From NCBI GenBank assembly GCA_965602635.1, contig CBFCZU010000196.1, positions 1 to 7,949 on the forward strand: a DNA stretch of 7,949 nt. Reading direction: 5' to 3'. The first letter of the stretch is position 1, and every line of letters starts with the position of its first letter. The position numbers and the translations under genes were made by a program. This DNA is from CBFCZU01 sp965602635. Its GTDB lineage: Bacteria > Planctomycetota > Phycisphaerae > SM23-33. Positions 1-7,949 of the stretch are shown one piece after another. The notes beneath the pieces were generated by a model, which saw nothing but the letters and a program-made list of their open reading frames with translations, did not search any database and was not told where the DNA came from.

Positions 1-1965
1 TGGCTATCGTTCCCGGCCATCGGGGGGAACCTGATGCCCACCTACGCCTTCGGGCTGCTGATGCTGGGGCTGCTGGTGGTCAACCCGCTGCTGCGGCTGG
101 TGGGGCGGTGGCACTTCAAGTCGTCCGAATGGGTGGTGATCCTCGCGCTGGTGCTGATGGGCAGCGTCATCGGCGGCTCGGGGCTGATGTGGGTCTTCCC
201 GCACCCGATCGTCACGCCGCTGTGGGACTACATGGAGATACCCGGCTGGCGGGTGGCGAACCTGCTCCAGTACGTCCCGCCCGCGATGCTGGTCGACGCC
301 GAGCCGGGCTCGGAGGTGGTCAGGGACTACATGCAGGGCCTGGCCGGGGAGGGCAAGACGCTGCCGATCGGGCGCGTGCCGTGGGCGAGCTGGGCGCCGA
401 CGCTGGGCTTCTGGTTCTCCGTGCTGGGGCTGAACTTCATCGCCGGGCTGGCGGCGGTCGTGGTGGTCCACCGCCAGTGGAGCAAGCGGGAGCTGCTGGC
501 CCTGCCGATAGCCTCGGTCACCAACGAGCTGGTCGCCGCCCCGGCGGCCGGGAGGCTCTTCAACAACACGCTACGGGGGCGCCCCTTCTGGATGGGCTTC
601 TGCCTGGCGTTCGCCGTGCTGGGGCTCAACGGGCTGCACGCCTGGTGGCCGGAGGTCCCCGCCGTCCCGATGGGGATCAACTTCACCCCGCTGCGCGACA
701 TGCTGGGGGCGGTCGGCAGGGTGCCGTGGGTCAACGTCCTCGACATGCGCTTCTACTTCACCGCGGTGGGGCTGGCGTTCCTGCTGACCTCCGAGGTGTC
801 GCTGTCGATCGGGCTGAGCGGCTGGCTGTACGTCCTTGCGGCCGCGCCGCTGGTGGCCGCCGGCGTTGACATGCGCTCGGACGTCCTCGGCGGCGGGCTG
901 CCGTCGTTCATGCACTTCGGGGCGTACGTGGCCCTTGCCGTCGTCGTGCTATACCTGGGGCGGCGGTTCTACTGGTCGCTGCTGCGCCGGGCGGCCTGGC
1001 TGGGCCGAGGCGCCGACGTCCTGCCGCGCGAGGTCACCGCCTGCCGAATCCTCATCCTCGCCATCGCCGCGCTGGTCGGGTTGTTGTGCTGGGTGGGGCT
1101 GCACCCGCTGCTGGCGCTGGCGTTCGTCCTCATGACCGGCATGCTGTTCCTGATGATCGGGCGGATCAACGCGGCGACGGGGCTGTTCATCCTCCAGCCG
1201 TTCTGGCAGCCGGTGGCCGTGCTGCTGGCCATCTTCGGGCCATTCGCCCTGGGCCCCCACGCCCTGATCATGCTGGCCATGCTCTCGGTGGTGGTGACGC
1301 TCGACCCTCGCATCGCCGCGGTGCCGCTGGCGATCAATGCCCTCCGCGTCGGCGAGCTTCAGAAGATCAGGCCCGGCCGCCTGGCCGGATGGATGGGCGC
1401 GGGGATCATAATCGCCATGGTCGTGGCCGTGCCCGTCACCGTGTACCTGCTATACGACCTGGGCGTCAGCGGCATGGCGAGCGGCGGTACCCGCTGGGCC
1501 CTTACGGTCGCCCGGATGCCGTTCCAGATGCTCAAGGGGTCGGTCAACGAGCTTGCGTCGATGGATGCCCTCCAGGCCGCCAGCGAACGCACGGGCCTGT
1601 CGCGGCTCTTCGGCTCGGCCACGCCGGCCAATCACTTCTACCTGGCCGCGGGAATTGGCTTTGGCCTGGTGCTGGCGTGCTACTGGCTGAGGCTGAGGTT
1701 CCGCCGCTGGCCGCTGCACCCGATGCTGTTCCTGGTCTGGGGCTCGTTCTGGACGACCCAGTTCGCCCCCTCGTTCCTGCTGGCCTGGTTCATCAAGGCG
1801 CAGGTGATGCGCTACGGCGGGATGTCCTTCTACCGCCGGGCGCGCGGGTTCTTCATCGGGCTGATGGCGGGCGAGTTCACGGCCGGGATCCTCTGGGGCC
1901 TCATCGCCGTGGCGTACTACCTATTCAGCGGCAGCGCCGGGCCGAGCTTCACCGTCAGCCCCTGA
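1..1965 (+). CDS. DUF6785/DUF6784-like polytopic membrane protein (OPT-transporter-like), 5' partial
   Basis: Integral membrane protein, possibly a permease for an organic solute; the substrate is unknown. The frame is open from the first base (WLSFPAIGGNL precedes the first ATG at 34), so the true start lies upstream and that ATG is probably internal. About 654 residues are visible, with roughly a dozen or more hydrophobic segments, for example near window residues 12-31, 46-66, 121-145, 195-215, 250-285 and 635-650. The opening stretch with VVNPLLR and the C-terminal RYGG (R at residue 604) followed by a GLMAGEF helix resemble, from memory, the paired DUF6785/DUF6784 proteins common in Planctomycetota and related bacteria, often loosely annotated as oligopeptide-transporter-like. 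No catalytic motif or soluble domain is evident. It lies 94 bp upstream of the isomerase gene on the same strand, so it may import the substrate of the downstream enzymes; that is inference. Membrane location is certain; the family call is fairly sure and the transport role tentative. Confidence 0.75.
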   Translation, partial: WLSFPAIGGNLMPTYAFGLLMLGLLVVNPLLRLVGRWHFKSSEWVVILALVLMGSVIGGSGLMWVFPHPIVTPLWDYMEIPGWRVANLLQYVPPAMLVDAEPGSEVVRDYMQGLAGEGKTLPIGRVPWASWAPTLGFWFSVLGLNFIAGLAAVVVVHRQWSKRELLALPIASVTNELVAAPAAGRLFNNTLRGRPFWMGFCLAFAVLGLNGLHAWWPEVPAVPMGINFTPLRDMLGAVGRVPWVNVLDMRFYFTAVGLAFLLTSEVSLSIGLSGWLYVLAAAPLVAAGVDMRSDVLGGGLPSFMHFGAYVALAVVVLYLGRRFYWSLLRRAAWLGRGADVLPREVTACRILILAIAALVGLLCWVGLHPLLALAFVLMTGMLFLMIGRINAATGLFILQPFWQPVAVLLAIFGPFALGPHALIMLAMLSVVVTLDPRIAAVPLAINALRVGELQKIRPGRLAGWMGAGIIIAMVVAVPVTVYLLYDLGVSGMASGGTRWALTVARMPFQMLKGSVNELASMDALQAASERTGLSRLFGSATPANHFYLAAGIGFGLVLACYWLRLRFRRWPLHPMLFLVWGSFWTTQFAPSFLLAWFIKAQVMRYGGMSFYRRARGFFIGLMAGEFTAGILWGLIAVAYYLFSGSAGPSFTVSP

Positions 1966-1993
1966 CCGCGCGGCGGCGGGTCGGTTTCCACGA

Positions 1994-2021
1994 TTGACCT
2001 CTCCCCGGCAGCTGTGATACA
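1994..2021 (+). promoter_or_regulatory. Candidate sigma70-like promoter upstream of the isomerase gene
   Basis: In the 94-bp gap, TTGACC (1994-1999) matches the -35 consensus at five of six positions. GATACA (2016-2021) follows after a 16-bp spacer and is a weak -10, preceded by TG at 2013-2014 in the extended -10 position. Transcription would begin near 2028, leaving a leader of about 30 nt before the ATG at 2060. The segment is less GC-rich than the flanking genes. The consensus is from other bacteria and may not hold here, so this is a suggestion only. Confidence 0.4.
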
Positions 2022-2059
2022 AGGCCTGGGCTGCATTCGCGACCGGGAGCGAGGATCGC

Positions 2060-3136
<1,077 letters not shown>

Positions 3137-3146
3137 AGGAAGGAAG
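3137..3146 (+). promoter_or_regulatory. Shine-Dalgarno sequence that sets the start of the DUF4091-like gene
   Basis: AGGAAGGAAG lies immediately after the isomerase stop codon (3134-3136) and 3 nt before the ATG at 3150, with its GGA core 5 nt away. It favours 3150 over an in-frame ATG at 3081, which lies inside the isomerase gene. The 23 extra residues the upstream start would add read as an out-of-frame translation of the isomerase C-terminus. Confidence 0.7.
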
Positions 3147-3149
3147 CCA

Positions 3150-4937
3150 ATGACTTCGCAGAGCGAATGGCGTCTGGAGACGGGCAACGAGTGGGTCTCG
3201 CGCGATCCCTTCGGGGTGGTCAAGCCGGCCGACGTCTCGAAAGAGCAGTTCCCGGTCGCCGGTGACGGCGGCGTGCGGCTGCGGGCGGCGCGGAACGGCT
3301 ACGCGTCGCTGCGCCTGTGGGTGGTCGGGTCGGGCGAGTACCGCCTCTCGGCCCAGATGGCCGGGCCGGTCGAGGTCGATCTCTTCAAGGCCTGGTATCA
3401 CAAGATGGCGCCCGGGAAGGAGGCCGAGGAACCGAGGTACTGCGTCGATGCCCTCCTGCCGGTGGCGGGCGGGTCGCTCCAGCAGTTGCCCGACCCGGAC
3501 AACGCCGTCGCCGGGCAGACGCACCAGGAGTACTGGATCGACGTCTTCGTCCCCGCCGACGCGCCGGTGGGGCCGGCCGAGGGGCGCCTCACCCTGGCCG
3601 CTGACGCCGAGCGGGTGGAGCTGCCCCTGACCGTCGAGGTGCTCGATGCGGTCATCCCAGACGAGGACGCGGTCATCTGCGACCACAACTCCTACGGCTG
3701 CCGGTGGATCGAGGGCATGTACCCCAGCGTCTTCGCCGGCCTGGACGGCGACGATCGATGGGACGCGATCATCGAGATACTGCACCACTACTACCGCATC
3801 TGCCACGAGCACCGGGGCATGCTCAGCAACCTCGGGTCCGGGCACGCCGGCACGATCGACGAGGTCTACGTCCCGACCCTCTCGGGGGCCGGGGCCGGCA
3901 AGGGCATCGAGGACTGGACGCTCTTCGACAGGCACTACGCCGCCCTGCTCGACGGGACGGCCTTCGCCACCGCCGGGCCCGGCGCCCCGGCACCGCGCCG
4001 CCCGGCAAGGCCCGTGTGGGGGTTCTACTCGCCCATCCACGTTGACTGGCCGGGCGACTACCTCTGGTGGGGGCGAGAGGGATACGAGGTCGAGTTCACG
4101 CGCTGCGTCGGGCAGTTCGACAAGCACTTCCGCGACAAGGGCTGGCTGACCACGCGACCCTACCTCTACCTGAACCACAAGAAGCGCTACCGCTGGTACG
4201 AGTGGGACGGCGACGAGCCCAAGTACGCCAAGGACGACGTGTACTTCCTGGAGATGGGCCGGCTGCTCAAGAAGGCCGTCGGCGACACGCCCGTGCCCTG
4301 GCTGTTCCGCATGGACGCGAGCTGGCAGATGGCCAGCCACTTCACCAAGTTCGCCGGGACGGTCGATTACTGGGTCTGCGGCGGGTTCGCCAACTGGTAT
4401 CCCGAACAGATCAAGCAGACGATCGCCCGCGGCGACACGGTCTGGACCTACAGCGGCACGCCGGCGATCGACCAGACCAGCGCTGCCCTGCTGGAGCACG
4501 TCTGGCGGATGTGGGCGCGCGGCGTGGGCGGGCACTGCGAGTGGCTGACCGTCAGGCCCGGGCCCGACCCGTGGCTCAACTGCGACGGGGCCGAGACGGG
4601 CATGATCTATCCCGGCGAGCGGTTCGGCATTGCCGGGCCGATCCCGTCGGCGCGGCTGAAGATACAGCGCAACGCCGTCCAGGACGTCAACCTGATAGAC
4701 GCCCGCGCCCGGGCCGAGGGGCGGCTCGAGGAGGTCCGCTCGGCCATGGGCGACAGCACGCCGGTGACGCTCTGGCGGGACCCGCCGCCGGTGGTCCTGG
4801 CCGAGCCGCCGGAGAACTGGGACAGCATCAACCTGTCAGCCACTCAGGACGACAACATGGCCCGGCACGCCGGGCTGGACGCCCTGTGGTGGGCCCCGAT
4901 CCGCCGGGCCGCCATGGGCCAGGAGGCAAAGTCATGA
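3150..4937 (+). CDS. DUF4091 / glycoside hydrolase 123-like protein
   Basis: Probable glycosidase-like protein of 595 residues. An N-terminal beta-rich region (about 1-170) is followed by a region resembling the GH123/DUF4091 catalytic barrel (about 180-520). Family-like signs are YSPIHVDWP near 293, YLYLNHKK, then GDEP with Asp355-Glu356, a candidate for the Asp-Glu pair used in GH123-type substrate-assisted hydrolysis, and the C-terminal GMIYPG (about 484) plus GPIPSARL (496-503) typical of DUF4091. GH123 proper is known for beta-N-acetylgalactosaminidase activity, but this protein is distant and its substrate is unknown. No signal peptide or membrane segment is visible (it starts MTSQSEWRLETGNEW), so it is predicted to be cytoplasmic, unusual for a glycan hydrolase and suggesting that it acts on an imported small substrate. 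An Ala/Pro-rich stretch near 273-289 looks like a loop. It lies 13 bp after the isomerase gene and overlaps the next gene by 4 bp. Family call is reasonable; activity is unproven. Confidence 0.75.
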   Translation: MTSQSEWRLETGNEWVSRDPFGVVKPADVSKEQFPVAGDGGVRLRAARNGYASLRLWVVGSGEYRLSAQMAGPVEVDLFKAWYHKMAPGKEAEEPRYCVDALLPVAGGSLQQLPDPDNAVAGQTHQEYWIDVFVPADAPVGPAEGRLTLAADAERVELPLTVEVLDAVIPDEDAVICDHNSYGCRWIEGMYPSVFAGLDGDDRWDAIIEILHHYYRICHEHRGMLSNLGSGHAGTIDEVYVPTLSGAGAGKGIEDWTLFDRHYAALLDGTAFATAGPGAPAPRRPARPVWGFYSPIHVDWPGDYLWWGREGYEVEFTRCVGQFDKHFRDKGWLTTRPYLYLNHKKRYRWYEWDGDEPKYAKDDVYFLEMGRLLKKAVGDTPVPWLFRMDASWQMASHFTKFAGTVDYWVCGGFANWYPEQIKQTIARGDTVWTYSGTPAIDQTSAALLEHVWRMWARGVGGHCEWLTVRPGPDPWLNCDGAETGMIYPGERFGIAGPIPSARLKIQRNAVQDVNLIDARARAEGRLEEVRSAMGDSTPVTLWRDPPPVVLAEPPENWDSINLSATQDDNMARHAGLDALWWAPIRRAAMGQEAKS

Positions 4938-5461
4938 CCGAAGCCACCGCCAATGCCGACGCCCTGCTGGCAGAGCTGACCCGGCTGGGCGAAATCGCCG
5001 CCGGAATCCTCGACGGCGAGGAGGTCAAGCGCATCATCACCGAAAGGGCGATGCACTACATCGCCAACCCCAAACCTGAGCACAGGTATCTGGGCGGCGA
5101 TTACTTCGACGTGGACCACGAGCTGTTCGGGCGGACCAAGCGGCTGATGATAAGGATCGCCCGCCTGTCGGATGCGCAGGTCAGCACGTCGGCCTGGGTG
5201 CCGGTGCCGGGCCAGGCCAAGGTGACCGTGGCCGTGCACAACGGCGTGCGACACCGCTACTACGACTTCGGGCAGGAGTCGGCGGAGACCCCGCGGGAGA
5301 TGCAGGAGGCCTTCGGGACCGGCGAGATCGTGCGGGTCGCCCCCGAGTCCGACCGGGCGGTGGCGACGGTACTTGCGCCGGTTCGCGACAGCCTCGGAGA
5401 GGTGGTGGCGGTGATCGAGCTGACCGCGCCGCTCGAAGGCCAGGCCCCGGCTTGGTCGTGA
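4934..5461 (+). CDS. Small orphan protein with a Cache/GAF-like sensor fold signature
   Basis: A 175-residue soluble protein I cannot assign to a named family. The start at 4934 overlaps the previous stop (ATGA), with AGGAGG at 4921-4926 seven bases upstream, so translation is probably coupled. Residues 1-75 look mainly helical and charged. The rest looks like beta strands, ending in APVRDSLGEVVAVIELTAP (148-166), which resembles the last strands of Cache, PAS or GAF ligand-binding domains, where a line such as 'P-I/V-R-D-x-x-G-x-V-V-G-V-I' is common. No transmembrane helix, DNA-binding motif, kinase or methyl-accepting part is attached, so if it is a sensor domain it stands alone. It could bind the pathway substrate or an intermediate, or be a small enzyme or accessory subunit. 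The frame is real: it uses GC-rich third positions like its neighbours and fills the space between the hydrolase and dehydrogenase genes. The gene call is sure; the function is not. Confidence 0.8.
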   Translation: MTEATANADALLAELTRLGEIAAGILDGEEVKRIITERAMHYIANPKPEHRYLGGDYFDVDHELFGRTKRLMIRIARLSDAQVSTSAWVPVPGQAKVTVAVHNGVRHRYYDFGQESAETPREMQEAFGTGEIVRVAPESDRAVATVLAPVRDSLGEVVAVIELTAPLEGQAPAWS

Positions 5462-5469
5462 CGGCGCCA

Positions 5470-5486
5470 AGCCGCGGCGGGCGGCT
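5470..5486 (+). repeat. GC-rich short hairpin in the gap before the aldehyde dehydrogenase gene
   Basis: AGCCGC (5470-5475) and GCGGCT (5481-5486) can pair as a 6-bp stem around a 5-nt loop GGCGG. No run of T follows, so it does not look like an intrinsic terminator. It could affect mRNA stability or readthrough between the two halves of the operon. Short GC inverted repeats are common by chance in DNA this rich in G and C. Confidence 0.35.
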
Positions 5487-5498
5487 CAGAACGTTCTG
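5487..5498. promoter_or_regulatory. Perfect 12-bp palindrome, candidate operator
   Basis: CAGAACGTTCTG is its own reverse complement. It lies in the widest gap (48 bp) within the 2060-onward gene run, directly after the hairpin, and its last base touches the GGAGAGAG Shine-Dalgarno sequence (5498-5505) of the aldehyde dehydrogenase gene. It is AT-richer than its surroundings. The placement and symmetry fit a site for a dimeric regulator acting on an internal promoter, but no regulator gene is visible and no second copy was noticed. Confidence 0.35.
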
Positions 5499-5509
5499 GA
5501 GAGAGCAGG

Positions 5510-6991
5510 ATGGCCATCCCAACGCTCCGCAATTACGTCGGCGGCAAGTGGGTCGGTTCGGCGGCCCGCGAGTCCCTTGACGTCCGCAACCCCAGCACCG
5601 GCGCGGTGATCGCCAAGGTACCGCTGTCGCCGCCGGCCGAGGCCGATGACGCGGTGGCGGCCGCCGCCGAGGCCTTTCCCGCCTGGGCCGCAACCCCGGT
5701 CGCCAAGCGGTGCGAGGCGATCCTCCGGCTGGCGGTGGCGCTGCGCGACAACGAGGACGCCGTCGCCAGGACGCTCGTCGAGGAGATGGGCAAGTCGCTC
5801 CCCGACGCCCGCGCCGAGATGAAGCGGGCGATCGAGAACTGCCAGGTCGCCGCCGGCATGCCCGTCCTCCAGCAGGGCGAGAAGCTCGTGGGCGTCTCGG
5901 CCGGCATCGACGGCGAGGTGGTGCGGCTGCCGCTGGGCGTCTTCGCCATGATCGCGCCCTTCAACTTCCCGGCCATGGTCCCGTTCTGGTTCCTGCCGTA
6001 CGCCATCGCCGCCGGCAACACCTATGTGCTGAAACCCTCCGAGCAGGTCCCGTGCACGATGCAGGCGATCGCCGCCCTCATCGACCGCGCCGGCGTGCCG
6101 GCGGGCGTCTTCAACATGGTCAACGGCGACAAGGCCGTCGCCAACGCACTGATGGACTCGCCTCAGGTCAAGGGCGTCTCGATGGTCGGCTCGACGGCCG
6201 TCTGCCGCATCGTGGCCGAGAAGTGCGCGAAGGCCAACAGGCGATTCCAGGCAATGGGAAGCGCCAAGAACCACCTGGTCGTCATGCCCGACGCCAACAT
6301 GGAGCAGGTCGTCCGCAACATGATCACCTCCTGCTTCGGCTGCGCGGGCCAGCGGTGCATGGCCGCCTCCGCGATCGTCTGCGTCGGGGAGCGGACGCAC
6401 GCCCAGGTCGTCGAGCGGTTCGTGGCCGCGGCCGGACGCGTGCCGGTGGCCGACCCACTCGACCCGGCCTACGCCGACGAGGGCGTGCTGATCGGACCGG
6501 TGATCTCCGCCGCCGCCAGGGAGAGGATACTGGCGCTGATCGCCGATGGCCTGGACGAGGGCGCCACCCTCGCGCTGGACGGGCGCCGCGTCGTCGTCGA
6601 GGGCCGCGAGAGCGGGCATTTCATCGGCCCGACGGTCTTCGTGGACGTCCGGCCGGGGATGAAGATACACCGCACCGAGATCTTCGGCCCGGTGGTCGTG
6701 ATCCTCAAGGCCGACTCGCTCGACGAGGCCATCGCCATCATCAACGCCCACGAGTACGGCAACGGGGCGTCGATCTATACTCGCAGCGGCCACTACGCCC
6801 GCAGGTTCAAGATCGAGACCGAGTGCGGCATGATCGGCGTGAACGTGGGCATCCCCGCCCCGGCGTCGTACCTGCCGTTCGGCGGGATGAAGGCGTCGCT
6901 CTTCGCCGACGTCAAGACCCAGGCACGCGCGGCCGTGAGGTTCTTCACCGAAGAGAAGATTATCACCGAGAGGTACTGGCCCGAAGACTGA
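5510..6991 (+). CDS. mmsA: CoA-acylating (methyl)malonate-semialdehyde dehydrogenase-like aldehyde dehydrogenase
   Basis: Cytoplasmic NAD-dependent aldehyde dehydrogenase of the MmsA/IolA branch, which oxidises (methyl)malonate semialdehyde with decarboxylation to propionyl-CoA or acetyl-CoA in valine or inositol breakdown. The 493 residues are full length. Seen: N-terminal NYVGGKWV, APFNFPAMVPFWFLP with Asn152, KPSEQVP, GSAKNHLVVMPDA and AGQRCMA with nucleophile Cys283. The position where hydrolytic aldehyde dehydrogenases carry the ELGGK glutamate reads AMGSAKN, so the general base is absent, as in CoA-dependent members. Arg106 and Arg282 sit where MmsA/IolA enzymes place the two arginines that hold the substrate carboxylate (from memory), favouring a semialdehyde acid. 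The C-terminus (GVNVGIPAPASYLPFGG, then FADVKTQARAAVRFF) departs from the usual FGGWK/FGD form. The start follows GGAGAGAG (5498-5505). It is 48 bp after the orphan gene and 14 bp before the opine-dehydrogenase-like gene. Family is very sure; the exact substrate is less so. Confidence 0.9.
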   Translation: MAIPTLRNYVGGKWVGSAARESLDVRNPSTGAVIAKVPLSPPAEADDAVAAAAEAFPAWAATPVAKRCEAILRLAVALRDNEDAVARTLVEEMGKSLPDARAEMKRAIENCQVAAGMPVLQQGEKLVGVSAGIDGEVVRLPLGVFAMIAPFNFPAMVPFWFLPYAIAAGNTYVLKPSEQVPCTMQAIAALIDRAGVPAGVFNMVNGDKAVANALMDSPQVKGVSMVGSTAVCRIVAEKCAKANRRFQAMGSAKNHLVVMPDANMEQVVRNMITSCFGCAGQRCMAASAIVCVGERTHAQVVERFVAAAGRVPVADPLDPAYADEGVLIGPVISAAARERILALIADGLDEGATLALDGRRVVVEGRESGHFIGPTVFVDVRPGMKIHRTEIFGPVVVILKADSLDEAIAIINAHEYGNGASIYTRSGHYARRFKIETECGMIGVNVGIPAPASYLPFGGMKASLFADVKTQARAAVRFFTEEKIITERYWPED

Positions 6992-7005
6992 TCGAGGAGG
7001 TCAAC

Positions 7006-7949
7006 ATGCCCGGTAAGCCTAAAGTCACCGTCGTCGGGGCGGGCAAGGGCGGCCCGTCAATGGTCGCGCACCTGATGTCGATGGGCTTCGACGTGAAGCT
7101 CTACGAGCAGCCGGCCTTCGCCAGCAAGCTCAGGCCCTTCGTCAAGCGCGGCGGCATCCGTTGCGCCGGCGAGGTCAAGGGCTTCTTTAAGCCCGCGGCC
7201 ATGACCACCGACGCCGAGGAGGCCGTTGCCGACGCGGACGTCGTCATGGTCGCCGCCATGGCCATGGGCCACGACGCCATCGTCCGCACCGTCCTCCCGC
7301 ACATGAAGGACGGCTCGCTGCTGGCGTTCAACACCGGCTACTACGCCGCCCTGCGCTTCTGGCCGAGGGTCAGGAGGCTCAAGCGGCGCGTCATGCTCGC
7401 CGAGACCGACATCCTGCCCTACCTCTGCCTGCGCACCGGCCCGCACAGCGTCCGCATCGACGGCATCAAGAAGGAGCTGGGCGTCGCCACCATCCCCGCT
7501 ACCGACACCCGCCGGGCGGTCAACCTGCTCAACAAGACGAAGATCCTCCGCTTCTTCGCCCGCCGCCACGCCCTGGAAGTCTCGCTGGCCAGCATGAACC
7601 TGCTCTTCCACGCGCCGATCGTCCTGTTCAACCTCGCCGCCAGCGAGAACACCAAGGGCAACTACGTCTTCTACCGCGACGGCGTCTCGCCCGGCATCGG
7701 GCGGATCATCCAGGCCATGGACGACGAGCGCGTCGCCATCGGCAGGAAGCTGGGCGTGAGGCTGATCGACTGCGTCAAGCTGATGAAGATCTGGTACGCG
7801 AAGTACCGCGTCCGGGGCGAGACGATCGACAAGATCCTGCGCAGCAACCTGGCCTACGCCAAGGACGTCTTTCCCATGCCGAGCGTCCGCGGGTTCGCGG
7901 TCTTCCACCAGGACCTCGCCTATGGCCTGCCGCCGGTCATCGAGCTGGG
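7006..7949 (+). CDS. NAD/NADP octopine/nopaline dehydrogenase family protein, 3' partial
   Basis: Soluble oxidoreductase; relatives reductively join an amino acid and a 2-oxo acid to form opines, or run the reverse oxidation. The first 314 residues are present and the frame is still open at the window edge. The N-terminus is a Rossmann NAD(P)-binding domain with VTVVGAGKGGPSM (glycine motif at residues 11-16) and an acidic residue after the second strand (LYEQ), which hints at NAD. The C-terminal family domain shows AETDILPYLCL, NLLFHAP with His202, the likely catalytic histidine, YRDGVSPGIGRIIQAMDDER, and HQDLAYGLPPVIELG with Asp303, equivalent to the family's ED-x-x-YGL-x-P motif. GAGGAGG (6994-7000) lies 5 nt before the ATG, 14 bp after the dehydrogenase stop. 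The family also contains dehydrogenases of uncertain substrate, so it need not make an opine; a role in oxidising a pathway intermediate is inferred from its position. Family sure, reaction unknown. Confidence 0.88.
   Translation, partial: MPGKPKVTVVGAGKGGPSMVAHLMSMGFDVKLYEQPAFASKLRPFVKRGGIRCAGEVKGFFKPAAMTTDAEEAVADADVVMVAAMAMGHDAIVRTVLPHMKDGSLLAFNTGYYAALRFWPRVRRLKRRVMLAETDILPYLCLRTGPHSVRIDGIKKELGVATIPATDTRRAVNLLNKTKILRFFARRHALEVSLASMNLLFHAPIVLFNLAASENTKGNYVFYRDGVSPGIGRIIQAMDDERVAIGRKLGVRLIDCVKLMKIWYAKYRVRGETIDKILRSNLAYAKDVFPMPSVRGFAVFHQDLAYGLPPVIEL

Noticed and set aside
1966..1990. Possible terminator after the membrane-protein gene
   Set aside because: The GC-rich stretch forms no clear stem and has no following T run.
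4067..4933. Upstream extension of the orphan protein's frame to an ATG at 4067
   Set aside because: The added residues are Arg/Ala/Pro-rich out-of-frame translation of the hydrolase gene. AGGAGG and the ATGA overlap support the start at 4934.
5486..6793. Long open frame on the minus strand (435 codons) opposite the aldehyde dehydrogenase gene
   Set aside because: The translation is low-complexity, rich in Arg, Gly, Asp and His, with no recognisable motif. It is a product of high GC codon bias in the real gene on the other strand.

Overview
The window is GC-rich DNA (very high G/C at third codon positions, every visible stop codon TGA) with six genes, all on the + strand and tightly packed. 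The first and last genes run off the window edges. Base composition and the mix of families (a DUF6785/DUF6784-type membrane protein, a DUF4091/GH123-like hydrolase, an MtnA-type isomerase outside methionine salvage, an opine-dehydrogenase-like oxidoreductase) suggest an environmental bacterium of the Planctomycetota/PVC kind. That assignment is inferred from gene content and is not shown by any marker gene.

Layout: 1-1965 is a large polytopic membrane protein missing its N-terminal end. A 94-bp gap (1966-2059) follows, with a plausible sigma70-like promoter. From 2060 onward the genes look like one transcription unit: an MtnA-family sugar-1-phosphate isomerase (2060-3136), a cytoplasmic DUF4091/GH123-like protein (3150-4937, 13 bp downstream), a 175-residue orphan protein with a sensor-domain-like C-terminus (4934-5461, ATGA overlap), a CoA-acylating aldehyde dehydrogenase of the methylmalonate-semialdehyde (MmsA/IolA) type (5510-6991, after a 48-bp gap holding a hairpin and a 12-bp perfect palindrome), and an octopine/nopaline-dehydrogenase-family protein (7006 to the window end, 14 bp downstream). 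Each start has a good Shine-Dalgarno sequence.

Taken together the genes read as a catabolic locus: a candidate permease, a glycosidase-like enzyme, an aldose-1-phosphate isomerase, a semialdehyde dehydrogenase that would feed acyl-CoA into central metabolism, and an NAD(P)-dependent dehydrogenase. The substrate cannot be read from the sequence. No kinase, aldolase, regulator or methionine-salvage partner of MtnA is present in the window. No RNA genes, mobile elements, CRISPR arrays or convincing intrinsic terminators were seen.
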